64,000 bases of DNA from Ktedonospora formicarum (GCF_016587355.1 NZ_BNJF01000010.1:62001-126000); one strand, 5' to 3'; positions 9,195 to 18,064 are shown, numbered from the stretch's first letter. Program-made: numbers and translations. Notes: generated by a model not told the origin, from the sequence alone.

Positions 9195-9249
9195 CACAGT
9201 TACAGCGATAGCAGCAGCATGGATTGCTGCTGCTATCGCTGTAACTGTG
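9195..9249. terminator. Long perfect hairpin after the antiporter gene
   Basis: Two 24-base arms (9195-9218 and 9226-9249) are perfect inverse complements around the 7-base loop ATGGATT. It sits a few bases past the antiporter stop on the minus strand. There is no T-run, so termination is inferred from position and stability. Confidence 0.6.
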
Positions 9250-9256
9250 TCAGATA

Positions 9257-10579
9257 CTATATAGATTTCTCCGCGATTTGTTTATCAGATGGAGGGTTTT
9301 CACCCTCATCTGGCGGGGGAGCCTGTAACGATGGAAAGCGTTTGAGAAGCCAGCGCAGAGTAATGCCTTGAATGAGCAAGGTAAAGAAGACCACGGCATA
9401 GGTAGAAATCACTAAGACGGAGCGATGTGGAATCTCAGATGGGAGTGCCAGGACCAGCGCCAGGGAGAGAGCTCCTCGCAGCCCGCTCCAAAAGATGACC
9501 AATTGCCATGAGCGAGGAATTCGTTGGCTGGGACCCATTCCCCGGAGACGGGATGAGAGCATCAGCATCGAACGAGCAGCCAATACCAGTACCAGAGCTA
9601 GTCGAGCTACCAGCACAACACTCACTGCAAAGACCGCAATCAGCAGGGTCGTAATCTCCCCGCCTGGAGCCAGGGGTAGAGCCAGGGGATTGAGTTGAAC
9701 CCCTACCAACAAAAAAATCAAGGCGTTCGCAATGAATGCCAATATACTCCAGAATTGATCGACCGCAACCTGAGATTGTTCTGACATGCCCATCCGGCGC
9801 CCATAGTTGCCCAATACCAGAGCTGCCACAATCACCGCAACGATGGCGGAAAGGTGAAATCGATCAGCTACTAGATATACCCCATAGGCGGTAATGAGGG
9901 TGAGGGTCATTTCCATGAGTGGTTCATCGATTTGTTTGACGATAAGACTCATGAGCCAGCCCACAAGAAGACCGAGCACAATTGCTCCGCCAGCCTCAAG
10001 CAAAAAGGTTCCTATCCCTTCTGTCCAGGCTTGGAGTCCACCGGATGCATGACCTTGCTGGGCTAGTAGGACGACCGCGAGAAAGGTTTGGTAGAGCGAG
10101 CCAGCCACGCCATCATTGAAGAGGCTTTCACCTTCAATGATCGTCGCGAGCCTTTCATCGATGTGAAGCTGGCGGAAGAGGCTGAGGACCGCAACCGGGT
10201 CGGTAGGTGAGAGAATCGCCGCGAGTAAGAAGGCTGTGCCCCAGTCAAGCCCATCGAGGACATGCAAGATACTCGCGATGATGCCGAGAGAGAGGAGGAG
10301 TCCGGGGCCCGCCAGGAAAAAAATTGTGCGCCAATGGGCTCGGACCAGATGCCAGCGGATAGACCAGGCTCCTTCAAAGAGCAGGGCGGGTAAAAAGACA
10401 AATAATACCAGTGGCGGAGTCAGGTGGACATCTGGGAGAAAGCCAAATATGCTCAGACCCAACCCAACGATCACTAATCCAAGCGTATAGGGGACTGCAA
10501 TCCGGCGTGTGGCCACTATGGTTACCAGGGCAATTGCCAGAAAGAGTACTAGATAGCCCTCGATTGAGGGAATATTCAT
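9257..10579 (-). CDS. Na+/H+ antiporter, CPA1/NhaP type
   Basis: 440 aa with about 12 membrane segments. It exchanges cytosolic Na+ (or K+) for protons at the cytoplasmic membrane. The CPA1 landmarks are present: FVFLPALLFEGAW, LSPTDPVAV (D127) and EGESLFNDG (N155-D156, the ion-binding pair). The ATG at 10579 follows AAAGGACG at proper spacing; the open frame extends further upstream but without membrane or family character. The short C-terminus (GENPPSDKQ) lacks a large cytosolic regulatory domain. A stable hairpin in the leader at 10651-10698 may affect its expression. Confidence 0.9.
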   Translation of the reverse strand: MNIPSIEGYLVLFLAIALVTIVATRRIAVPYTLGLVIVGLGLSIFGFLPDVHLTPPLVLFVFLPALLFEGAWSIRWHLVRAHWRTIFFLAGPGLLLSLGIIASILHVLDGLDWGTAFLLAAILSPTDPVAVLSLFRQLHIDERLATIIEGESLFNDGVAGSLYQTFLAVVLLAQQGHASGGLQAWTEGIGTFLLEAGGAIVLGLLVGWLMSLIVKQIDEPLMEMTLTLITAYGVYLVADRFHLSAIVAVIVAALVLGNYGRRMGMSEQSQVAVDQFWSILAFIANALIFLLVGVQLNPLALPLAPGGEITTLLIAVFAVSVVLVARLALVLVLAARSMLMLSSRLRGMGPSQRIPRSWQLVIFWSGLRGALSLALVLALPSEIPHRSVLVISTYAVVFFTLLIQGITLRWLLKRFPSLQAPPPDEGENPPSDKQIAEKSI

Positions 10580-10650
10580 TGCGTCGTCCTTTCGACTTCT
10601 GTTCTCATCTTGTTTCGTTTGTGTACCAGCACCGACGCATCCATATGTAT

Positions 10651-10698
10651 GCAAAAGGAGCGCCGATGGCCGACCAGGCTTCCCGGCACTCCTTTTGC
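10651..10698. promoter_or_regulatory. Hairpin in the region upstream of the antiporter gene
   Basis: GCAAAAGGAG (10651-10660) pairs with CTCCTTTTGC (10689-10698), extended by GCCG/CGGC after a mismatch. On the plus strand the stem hides an AAGGAG placed correctly before an ATG (10666) that opens a 51-codon frame of unknown reality. On the minus strand it would lie in the antiporter leader, about 70 bases before the start. Confidence 0.4.
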
Positions 10699-10991
10699 GG
10701 AGGAATAACCCCTCCAGCGCTTGTAATATACGAGACACATAATGAAAACGCAAGTCTGAAGCCAGTTCGCGCCTCATCTCTTGCGACAGAAAATTCTAGC
10801 CTGTTGTTTTTACGCCTATGATAACTTCACTCCTCGTTACGATAATTCCTCAGAGCTAGAATACTCCATGAAACAAGTTGAAATAATCATTCTTTGAGAC
10901 AGAGCGCTGGTTGGAACTCAGCCTGTCCACTGACTTCGATAAATAAAGCGAGATCGCTCCCAATACAAGGTAACAATCAAGGAGAGAACCT

Positions 10992-11327
10992 ATGACTCAA
11001 CAATCTGGAAATAACGACATGGTGGTATTTATTAATGTCTTCATCGTTGACTCCGTAAACCAGCAACGGCTTGTTGATTTACTCACTCAAGTTACAAATG
11101 TTTCTGTACGTCATGCACCTGGCTTTATTTCGTCGACCCTCCATCGAAGCGTCGACGGAACAAAGGTTACGATGTATGCCCAATGGTGTAGCGTTGAGGA
11201 TTATGAAGCGATGCGTAAGGACCTGACCCCTCTACCGTATCTTCAAGAAGCGCTCACTATCGCCAAGTTTGAGCCGGGTATGTATAAAGTCGTCAAGACA
11301 TTTGTGCCAACGGATGAACATGCTTAA
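10992..11327 (+). CDS. Antibiotic biosynthesis monooxygenase (ABM) domain protein
   Basis: 111 aa, one ferredoxin-like ABM domain: VFINVFIVDSVNQQRLVDLL, then APGFISSTLHRSVDGTKVTMYAQW and the final KFEPGMYKVV. Members are small cytosolic dimers that oxidise quinone or polyketide-type substrates with oxygen and no cofactor, although many have undefined roles. ATG with AAGGAGAG upstream. The next gene on the same strand is an SDR 157 bases on, so shared transcription is possible. Confidence 0.85.
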   Translation: MTQQSGNNDMVVFINVFIVDSVNQQRLVDLLTQVTNVSVRHAPGFISSTLHRSVDGTKVTMYAQWCSVEDYEAMRKDLTPLPYLQEALTIAKFEPGMYKVVKTFVPTDEHA

Positions 11328-11483
11328 AAATACAGGGTGAAGCTAAGAGTGTTTCTGGCATGGATTATGTGTAATTTGTACATGACACAACCGATTTCGC
11401 TGGAATTGTTCTAGGGAGCCTATGCCTCTTCTTTGGGTACCTCATGGCAATTTCGCAGAAACACATGAAAGAGTGATAGTAAT

Positions 11484-12284
11484 ATGGAATTACATCTCTT
11501 GGGAAAGAGGGCTTTGGTTACAGGATCGAGCTCTGGTTTGGGTGAAGCTATAGTTAGAATGCTCGCGAAGGAAGGCGCCACCGTCGTGGTGCATGGTCGC
11601 AATGAAAAACGGGTGAATGATGTCGCTGCGATGATTCGCGCTGATGGTGGGCAGGCTGAGAGTGCGATAGGTGATCTGAGCACAGATGAGGGAGCTGATA
11701 TCGTTGTATCCACTGCTCTGTCTGAGGGCCCCATTGATATCCTGGTTAATAATGCTGGTGTCTATGATCATCTATCATGGGCAGAGGCAACGACGGCACT
11801 CTGGGCCCAGATCTATAACACCAATGTGCTTTCTGGGGTGCGTATGATTCAGCGCTTACTGCCCCAGATGCGTGAACGCCATTGGGGCCGAGTCATCCAT
11901 ATTGGCGGCGGATTATCAATGCAGCCAATGGCCGTCCAGCCACACTACAGCGCCACATTGGCTGCTCGCCATAACCTTGCTGTATCTCTCGCCCGCGAAC
12001 TCAAGGATACTGGCATCACGTCAAATGTGGTCGCACCGGGCGCGATTCTCGTCGGCGAAGTCCAGGATTTGCTTACGCGTCTAGCGCCTGCTAATGGTTG
12101 GGGCGAAACATGGGAAGAGATAGAGTATGGTGCGGCCCGGGATCTTGTCCCCAATGATGTTGGTCGCCTGGGAAGACCGGAGGAGATTGCCGCAGCGGTC
12201 GCCTATCTGGCAAGCCCTTTTGCTGATTATGTGAGTGGCGCAACCATCCGCGTCGATGGCGGAACCATCCGTTCAGTCATCTAA
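11484..12284 (+). CDS. SDR-family oxidoreductase lacking the catalytic lysine
   Basis: 266 aa with the Rossmann nucleotide site TGSSSGLG, the NNAG motif and the C-terminal YVSGATIRVDGG of classical short-chain dehydrogenases. The active site is unusual: Ser145 and Tyr155 are in place but the YxxxK lysine is Leu159 (HYSATLAARHN). The arginine and asparagine after it are typical of some homologues. Without Lys the usual proton relay would be impaired, so it may have another chemistry or a binding role. ATG at 11484 has a modest AAAGAG ribosome site. Confidence 0.85.
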   Translation: MELHLLGKRALVTGSSSGLGEAIVRMLAKEGATVVVHGRNEKRVNDVAAMIRADGGQAESAIGDLSTDEGADIVVSTALSEGPIDILVNNAGVYDHLSWAEATTALWAQIYNTNVLSGVRMIQRLLPQMRERHWGRVIHIGGGLSMQPMAVQPHYSATLAARHNLAVSLARELKDTGITSNVVAPGAILVGEVQDLLTRLAPANGWGETWEEIEYGAARDLVPNDVGRLGRPEEIAAAVAYLASPFADYVSGATIRVDGGTIRSVI

Positions 12285-12469
12285 GAATGCAATGGATCAG
12301 GGACTCATATGAAATTCGCAGTGTGATTATTTGTGCGTAGGAAAAATATATGACTAAAAAGTGACTTGATAGGGCTATTTGCGTTAATATTATTGCGGAG
12401 ATTGTAGAGGCTGCTTGCTGAGTAGGCTCTGCTATCTGATTGATGGTTTATCGTATAAGGACATATGCA

Positions 12470-13060
12470 ATGACAATCATTATGGGCCCCAGAGGGACCG
12501 CAAGGGGCGGTTATGGTCTTGTCCGTGTCTTCGCGCTCTTTATTACCACATATACTGGACGCATTATTGGTAGCTTGCTCATTGCGATTGCGGGTATCGT
12601 GTGGGGTCTGCAATCGCATTCTGTGTCATATGCTCATGCTCCACAAGGGCTCTATAATATTACTCTTGTGCCAGAGGAGAGCCGCTATTATATTCGCTGC
12701 GTAGATTGCCCAAGCCCTCATTTTTATCTTGTAAATACAGGCGATTTCAAGCAGTTTGTGAATTTTGAACATAGTGCGTATCTAGACGAAATGACCTATC
12801 GGAGTGATTCGTGTAAGGATATTACTTTCGAGGGGAATAAGGGTTGTGGTTATAGCATGACCTATCTTGTTTTGCGTGATAACAGCGGCAAATTGACGTC
12901 CTATGAGACACAGGAACATCAGGATCACCCTGACGATTATTATGATAATCGCTGGCTATTGGGTGGGCCCATCATGCTAGTTGGAGTCGCGCTTCTGATT
13001 GTATCGCTCTGGATGTTGATTGCTGATAAACGCAAGTATCGTGTGACCGCTGCTGCCTGA
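12470..13060 (+). CDS. Membrane protein of unknown function with two transmembrane segments
   Basis: 196 aa; no family recognised. An N-terminal hydrophobic helix (about residues 22-45, GRIIGSLLIAIAGIVWGL) and a C-terminal one (LLGGPIMLVGVALLIVSLWML) frame an outside domain of some 100 residues that carries four cysteines (CVDC, a CKD motif and GCGY), probably two disulfides. The tail ends KRKYRVTAAA. ATG at 12470 is preceded by AAGGA; an ATG at 12443 is also in frame but has no ribosome site. It stands alone between SDR and pyrophosphatase-like genes. Confidence 0.65.
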   Translation: MTIIMGPRGTARGGYGLVRVFALFITTYTGRIIGSLLIAIAGIVWGLQSHSVSYAHAPQGLYNITLVPEESRYYIRCVDCPSPHFYLVNTGDFKQFVNFEHSAYLDEMTYRSDSCKDITFEGNKGCGYSMTYLVLRDNSGKLTSYETQEHQDHPDDYYDNRWLLGGPIMLVGVALLIVSLWMLIADKRKYRVTAAA

Positions 13061-13196
13061 TCGTTCTCAATGCCTATTTGATACGGCCTCTCATAGTGGG
13101 GGATCCGCTTGTACTTGTTAATAAACACATATCCGCTGGTCAGTGATGGTGCATTCTGGCTTATGTGTCTTCATGTTGTTTGGGGGAGAAAATAGT

Positions 13197-13550
13197 ATGT
13201 CATCGGCAGCATTCTGGCGATCCCTTGACACTCTTGTTGCAGAAAGCAAGATTGTCATTGATCGCGCGAGGGATACTCCTCATCCACGCTATTCTGATTT
13301 CATATATCCGTTTGATTATGGATACTTGCAAGGGACTCTCTCCAATGATGGTTCTGGAATCGACATCTGGCGAGGGACGATGCCGGATACACAGGTCACA
13401 GCAGTCATTGTGAATGTCGATCTGGAGAAGCGTGATTCCGAAATTAAGGTGTTAATTGGCTGTACGCCGGAAGAACAGCAAACGATTTTGCATGTCCATG
13501 AGGATGGAGCGCAATCAGCGCTCTTAATTGTACGCAAGCCTTCATCCTAG
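13197..13550 (+). CDS. Inorganic pyrophosphatase-like small protein
   Basis: 117 aa from the ATG at 13197, which has GGGGGAG six bases upstream. The sequence resembles the barrel of family I soluble pyrophosphatases (HPRYSDFIYPFDYGYLQGT, then SGIDIWRGT and KRDSEIKVLIGCTPEE) but at two-thirds of the usual length. The second metal-binding aspartate cluster is reduced to NVDLEKRD, so hydrolysis of PPi is uncertain. Known small relatives carry the same label without proven function. Confidence 0.7.
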   Translation: MSSAAFWRSLDTLVAESKIVIDRARDTPHPRYSDFIYPFDYGYLQGTLSNDGSGIDIWRGTMPDTQVTAVIVNVDLEKRDSEIKVLIGCTPEEQQTILHVHEDGAQSALLIVRKPSS

Positions 13551-13689
13551 AACAAAGTTTACAGGCGATTCTTACCAGCACTAAGCGGTGGGATCCGTCC
13601 GACACCATGGTTTAGCACGGAAGAGAAGCGCGCCTCAGATGGAAGTATGAGAAGACAAACATCACCTGTTTGATCATCTCAAGCATCTG

Positions 13690-13752
13690 TTGACAACAGC
13701 TATTTTTCGGGGTATGCTCTCTATGGAAGCGGAATACCTATTCCGCTTCCAT
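13690..13752 (+). promoter_or_regulatory. Strong promoter with a 30-bp palindromic operator, for the TetR/P450 genes
   Basis: TTGACA (13690-13695), exactly 17 bases, TATGCT (13713-13718). From 13723 to 13752 runs a perfect inverted repeat with 14-base arms ATGGAAGCGGAATA and a CC centre, lying over the expected start point. The TetR gene 68 bases further on is the likely binding protein (autorepression). Confidence 0.75.
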
Positions 13753-13819
13753 ACGCGAGAAACCGCTCCAGAAAGAGCTTCATTTTTCCTTTGGCTGGTC
13801 TCAAGATGAGGAGACGAAT

Positions 13820-14416
13820 ATGAACGATGATGCAGGAGTGCGCAAGCGGACTGATGCCCAGACCAATCGGGCGCGGCTACTGGCCGCTGCCCAGACGGTA
13901 TTCGTGGAAGCGGGGTTGGATCTGGAAGTCAATGAGGTCATTTCTCGTTCTGGTCTTGGTGTCGGCACGTTCTATCGCCATTTTGGAAGTCGGGAAGAGT
14001 TGGTCCGAGCAATGGTGGCGCAGACCGTGAAAGATGCCCAGGTCCAGATTCTCCAGGCCATCGAACCCCATGCGGACGATCCTCACGCTGCACTTCAGGC
14101 ACTGGTGTCGGTGCAACTCCATGTCTACCAGCAATATCAGCCCCTCTTCTCAGCTATGCGTGATCGACGGTTGAAGAAGCTCTTTGATTCAGCGCAACGG
14201 GAGGCCTTGTATACACTGGTACTTGATCCCCCACGATGGGTTCTTGAGAGAGGCATCCAGCTCGGTGTCTTTCGGCAAGGCCTCCATCGTGACCTAGTCG
14301 CAACCACTATTCTCGGGGCTTTTACGAGCGCTATCGATCTCCTGGAAAACCAGTCTCCGCTTGAAGAGCTAGAGCAGCCCCTCTTCCAACTCTTGTGGGG
14401 CATGCTTGTACATTAG
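13820..14416 (+). CDS. TetR-family transcriptional repressor
   Basis: 198 aa. N-terminal TetR helix-turn-helix: TNRARLLAAAQTVFVEAGLD, VNEVISRSGLGVGTFYRHFGSREELVRAMV. The remaining helical region is the dimer/ligand domain. ATG has GAGGAG upstream. It precedes a ferredoxin and a P450 on the same strand, so it likely controls this electron-transfer pair and itself through the operator at 13723-13752, released by the P450 substrate or a related compound. The ligand cannot be read from the sequence. Confidence 0.9.
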   Translation: MNDDAGVRKRTDAQTNRARLLAAAQTVFVEAGLDLEVNEVISRSGLGVGTFYRHFGSREELVRAMVAQTVKDAQVQILQAIEPHADDPHAALQALVSVQLHVYQQYQPLFSAMRDRRLKKLFDSAQREALYTLVLDPPRWVLERGIQLGVFRQGLHRDLVATTILGAFTSAIDLLENQSPLEELEQPLFQLLWGMLVH

Positions 14417-14494
14417 TCTCTGCCATTTTTAGAGGCTGCGTACTCTAGGAACAAGGAGCAGTGGATCTCGTTCGAGAGAAGAAAGGAGCATACC

Positions 14495-14737
14495 ATGCGT
14501 GTGATTGCTCAAACTCAGAAATGTATTGCCAGTGGCACCTGTGTTCTGACATGCCCACAGGTGTTCGATCAGCGCGATGAGGATGGTACGGTGCAAGTTG
14601 TGGATAACCATCCTCCACTTACGTTACGAGCGCGGATTATGCAGGCGGTCGATCTCTGTCCAGCCCAGGTATTTCAAGTTGAAAATGAGGATGAGACAGA
14701 GGAACTGATTATTGAAGAAGACCCTGGAGATCTGTAG
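14495..14737 (+). CDS. Ferredoxin of the P450 system
   Basis: 80 aa, acidic, small ferredoxin of the type paired with bacterial P450s: C10, C16 and C55-P are placed as in single [3Fe-4S] ferredoxins, with the core DEDGTVQVV. There is a further Cys at position 20 (VLTCPQVF) where most relatives have Ala, so a fourth ligand or a [4Fe-4S] state is conceivable. It would hand electrons to the P450 encoded 59 bases downstream. No ferredoxin reductase is present in the window. ATG has AAGGAG. Confidence 0.9.
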   Translation: MRVIAQTQKCIASGTCVLTCPQVFDQRDEDGTVQVVDNHPPLTLRARIMQAVDLCPAQVFQVENEDETEELIIEEDPGDL

Positions 14738-14796
14738 TCTGACCTCTCTGTGATGCAGGGAAGCAGCCAGAAGGAGAATGAAAGGAACAGTTATCC

Positions 14797-16062
14797 ATGA
14801 CGCAACACAATAACCGTGACCATGTTCAGCCAACGGTGCAGGAGGAAGTGCTCGCGTATCCCTTCCCGCTGGCAGAACATAGCCTGGAGGTAGAGGACCC
14901 AACCATCTATACCCAATTGCAGGCGGAATGCCCCGTGGCGCGTGTGCGTATGCCCGTTGGGGGTGAAGCTGTCCTCCTAACACGGCATGCTGATATTGTC
15001 AAAGCGTTTACTGATCCGCGTATTGGGACGGTTCAATTTTCAGATGGGGAGATCCCTCGACGAGGGCGTGGGAGAGGTCCTGGTATGGGAACCGAAAGGG
15101 CTTCGCTGTTCACTGTCTCAGATGCCCGGCATAACAAGATTCGCCGTCTAGTCACGCAGTGGTTTACTGTGAAGGCTTCCAACGAGCTAGCTCTACGTGT
15201 GGAGGAAGTGACCAACGAGCTAGTGGATGCTATGGAACGTTCTGGCCCTCCGGCGGATCTCTTTGAGGACTATGCGATCAAGACTCCAATGACTGTCATC
15301 TGCGAACTCCTGGGGGTGCCGAGTGAGGATGAACCCCAATTTCGCCAATGGGCACGTGTTCTCTTCTCTGTCGAGACGCTCCCAGAAGAAGCCAGTGCCC
15401 AATGGCAGAAGATGGCGCAATATATGCTCCCTTTGATTGAGCAGGAGCGTAAGCAACCTCGCAATAATGTATTGGGTACGCTGGTGAAGGCCCAGGAACT
15501 GGGTGATGAGGCATTGACTCAGGAAGAAATGCTGAGTTTCGCGACAGGGCTGATCATTGCGGGCTTTGAGACGGTGAGCACGACATTTACCAATTCAGCC
15601 TTCATCCTGCTCCAGCGTCCCGAATTGCTGGCACATCTACGTGAGCGCCTCGATGATCCAGAGTATCTGGCAAAAGCCATCGAGGAGATTTTACGCATGA
15701 CGCCGTTGGGCACGGCAGGGCGCGCGCGCATCGCGCGCGACGATCTGGAACTCAGTGGTTGCCCAATCAAGAAGGGCGATGTGCTGCTCCTCGATTCCAG
15801 AGGTGGCAATCGTGATCCTGAGGTTTTTCCTCATGCCAGCGAGATCGACTTTGAGCGCGATCCCAATCCGATGATTACCTTTGGACGAGGAATTCATGCC
15901 TGCCTGGGCCAGCAGATTGCCCGGATGGAACTACGTGTCCTCTGGAGTACGCTTCTTAAGCGCCTGCCAACAATTCGCTTAGCTGTTCCACCCTCGGAGG
16001 TTCCCTGGCGGCCTGAGGATAGCGCTACTACAGGACCAGCTCACTTACCTGTGACCTGGTAA
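14797..16062 (+). CDS. Cytochrome P450 (bacterial class I)
   Basis: 421 aa, full length. I-helix oxygen groove GLIIAGFETVST, the ExxR motif EILR with TPLGTAGRARIA, and the haem-binding loop TFGRGIHACLGQQIARME with Cys369. It resembles the soluble CYP105/107-type enzymes that hydroxylate macrolides, terpenoids or xenobiotics with electrons from a ferredoxin. ATG has GAATGAAAGGAAC upstream. The order TetR, ferredoxin, P450 with short gaps suggests one inducible transcript. No biosynthetic cluster surrounds it, so a detoxifying or tailoring role stays open. Confidence 0.95.
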   Translation: MTQHNNRDHVQPTVQEEVLAYPFPLAEHSLEVEDPTIYTQLQAECPVARVRMPVGGEAVLLTRHADIVKAFTDPRIGTVQFSDGEIPRRGRGRGPGMGTERASLFTVSDARHNKIRRLVTQWFTVKASNELALRVEEVTNELVDAMERSGPPADLFEDYAIKTPMTVICELLGVPSEDEPQFRQWARVLFSVETLPEEASAQWQKMAQYMLPLIEQERKQPRNNVLGTLVKAQELGDEALTQEEMLSFATGLIIAGFETVSTTFTNSAFILLQRPELLAHLRERLDDPEYLAKAIEEILRMTPLGTAGRARIARDDLELSGCPIKKGDVLLLDSRGGNRDPEVFPHASEIDFERDPNPMITFGRGIHACLGQQIARMELRVLWSTLLKRLPTIRLAVPPSEVPWRPEDSATTGPAHLPVTW

Positions 16063-16203
16063 GAGAATGTAATGACCCCAGACGCGCCAGGGAACCTTCT
16101 GCCTTGAAGGAGAGAAGCACCCTGACGCGTGTTTCCTCTCTATAATGCCCTGAAGGTATCCCTTTTCCTGTTTGCGATTTGTTTGGCTCCGTTACAAACA
16201 TCA

Positions 16204-16241
16204 CCCCCCGCGAGCTACCTGGTTGGTAGCCCATCGGGGGG
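16204..16241. terminator. Hairpin between P450 and mdc operon ends
   Basis: CCCCCCG (16204-16210) pairs with CGGGGGG (16235-16241) and GCTACC with GGTAGC inside. Lying between convergent transcripts it could stop both. Confidence 0.55.
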
Positions 16242-16256
16242 GCATGTGAGACGCCC

Positions 16257-16400
16257 TTAGGACTGCTTGTTTCGCCTGACAGCCGCTCGCTCCCGTAGTC
16301 GGAACATGTAGACCATCAGTACGCCGATCCCGCTGAGACCGACGCCTGTGGCTCGTACCCCGACTGCTTCGATGAGCAGGCAGACGAAGAGCCCATTCAG
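16257..16400 (-). pseudogene. Remnant of a membrane transporter C-terminus
   Basis: Forty-seven codons read LNGLFVCLLIEAVGVRATG, VGLSGIGVLMVYMFRL and a basic tail RERAAVRRNKQS before TAA. This looks like the last membrane helices and cytosolic tail of an MFS-type transporter. There is no ATG in frame at the front; an AGGAG lies 5 bases before a CTG, and the frame is continuous with that of mdcH across its TAG stop. It directly follows the malonate decarboxylase genes, where a malonate transporter is often encoded. Origin from such a carrier is a guess. Confidence 0.4.
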
Positions 16401-16415
16401 AGACGCTCCTCTTGC

Positions 16416-17351
16416 CTATCTGGTGTTATCATGCACTCGTTGGGTAAGAAGAGTGATATCAGACTCTCGGGTTATAGAAGCGGCGAGCGCGCGGGCCTGG
16501 GGAAAGGCGACTGCCGCAAGTTCGGTGAGCACGTGACCGGGAGGAAGTTCGATGAAAAGCCTGGCGCCACGTTCGTACATATTGGTGGTGAGGTCGTACC
16601 AGCGGACAGGGCAAGCAGCATTGGTTGAGAGTTCAATACGCACATCTTCGGCGGTCCATAGTACTCGTGCGTAGCGATTGCCAATATAGAGGATGCGTGG
16701 AGTCTGAAGGTGGATATTGGCAAGCGCTTGCGTCAAATGATCTGTTACTGGGTCCATCAAAGGGCAATGAGATGGAACACTGACATTCAGATATGCCGCC
16801 TTGCGAGCCCCCATTTTACGGGCCAGCTGGAGAACTATTTCCAGTCCCTGGCGAGATCCGGCAATGATCATCTGGCGTGGCGCGTTGATATTGGCGAGAA
16901 ATACAGGTGTCTGGGAAGTGTTCACAGGCGCAATCAGGGTCTGGACCTGCCGCTCATTGAGTCCAACAATGGCACCAAGTCCTGAGTCGGGCGGAGCCGC
17001 TTGCTTCATCAATATCCCGCGTTGGCGCACGATTAGTAATGCGTCACGCAAACTGAGCGATTCAGCAATTGTGGCCGCAGTGAAGGTGCCAACGGAGAGC
17101 CCTGCTACCATATCGGGCGCGGCACCGCTGGCTTGCAGGGCACGTGCCTGAGCCGTGCCTGCGATCAACAGCGCTAACTGAACGCTGACTGTTGACCCAA
17201 GCGCGTCTTCGCTATCAAGATCAAGGGCGTCCTGCCCAAGCACCTCGCTTGCCTCTTTCAAGGTCGCCGCGATAGCTGCGTGATTGGGGAGCGTATGCAG
17301 CATTCCTGGATATTGTGCCCCCTGACCAGGAAAGAGAAAGGCCACACTCAT
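16416..17351 (-). CDS. mdcH: Malonyl-CoA acyltransferase subunit of malonate decarboxylase (MdcH)
   Basis: 311 aa, FabD-like fold: FLFPGQGAQYPGML at the start, nucleophile Ser86 in GLSVGTF, the arginine loop RGILMKQAAP and the His region VPSHCPLMDPV. It loads malonyl from malonyl-CoA onto the MdcC carrier to prime the decarboxylase. ATG overlaps the mdcG stop by four bases (ATGA), so translation is coupled. It is the last complete gene of the operon. Confidence 0.9.
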   Translation of the reverse strand: MSVAFLFPGQGAQYPGMLHTLPNHAAIAATLKEASEVLGQDALDLDSEDALGSTVSVQLALLIAGTAQARALQASGAAPDMVAGLSVGTFTAATIAESLSLRDALLIVRQRGILMKQAAPPDSGLGAIVGLNERQVQTLIAPVNTSQTPVFLANINAPRQMIIAGSRQGLEIVLQLARKMGARKAAYLNVSVPSHCPLMDPVTDHLTQALANIHLQTPRILYIGNRYARVLWTAEDVRIELSTNAACPVRWYDLTTNMYERGARLFIELPPGHVLTELAAVAFPQARALAASITRESDITLLTQRVHDNTR

Positions 17352-18064
17352 AGGCCTGCTCTGGCCTGATAAGTGTCTTTAGGGCAATACATGTGGGAGG
17401 TGCTTTCCCAGGGATTGCGTACAAGTTTGAGGCCATTTGTGGTTCGTAAAAGGATTGATGCCTGGCTGCCTGGCCATCGTTGAACATATTCGGCGAGCGC
17501 AAACGCTCCGCAGGGTGTTTCGATTTGTACATCAGTGTGTACCGATACCTTTGCCAGATGCGCGTGCAATGCTTTCGCCATTTCCCAGGAAAGCGGCTGT
17601 GGTGCACGAACAAGCAGGTCGAGATCACTGCTAGTTGTGGCTGTAGGTACACCACTGGCAAGCTCAAATCCTACGCTGCCCGTTGGCCCCCAACACAGCT
17701 CGGTTGCCTGGAGCCACGGCGCTAATTCCGACAGCGCTTGAATGGCCTTGATCAGCCTCCATCGCTGATTTCGCATCCGGTCCTGGGTGGTAACCAGTTG
17801 TTCGGGGGGAATCCTTCTTATCCCCTGGCTCATGATACGAAGATAGGCCGCGCAACGTTGGCTACGGCTCGGTCCTCGGATACCTACTGGAAGTAGATCA
17901 CCACTAGCGGGCGCGCGGCGAACTACAACCATTGGCGCACGCTGTAGCGCCAATGTTACCCAGGGCGGCGGACTCGTGGTTGAATAAAGCAATAGCCGTG
18001 TATCATGTAAAACTAGTAGATCGTGTGGGTCGGCCCAATGTCGAAGGTCTATTGAACGTGCCAT
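17348..18064 (-). CDS. mdcG: Malonate decarboxylase holo-ACP synthase (MdcG)
   Basis: 238 aa. It transfers the phosphoribosyl-dephospho-CoA prosthetic group onto MdcC. The nucleotidyltransferase motif appears as SSDLDLLVRAP with a preceding GVPTATT; N-terminal landmarks are RHDLL-like DPHDLLVLHD and the VRRAP stretch. Start ATG at 18064 follows GGAGG and overlaps the mdcE stop by 16 bases. The function depends on MdcB, which makes the triphosphoribosyl precursor, encoded four genes upstream. Confidence 0.9.
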   Translation of the reverse strand: MARSIDLRHWADPHDLLVLHDTRLLLYSTTSPPPWVTLALQRAPMVVVRRAPASGDLLPVGIRGPSRSQRCAAYLRIMSQGIRRIPPEQLVTTQDRMRNQRWRLIKAIQALSELAPWLQATELCWGPTGSVGFELASGVPTATTSSDLDLLVRAPQPLSWEMAKALHAHLAKVSVHTDVQIETPCGAFALAEYVQRWPGSQASILLRTTNGLKLVRNPWESTSHMYCPKDTYQARAGL

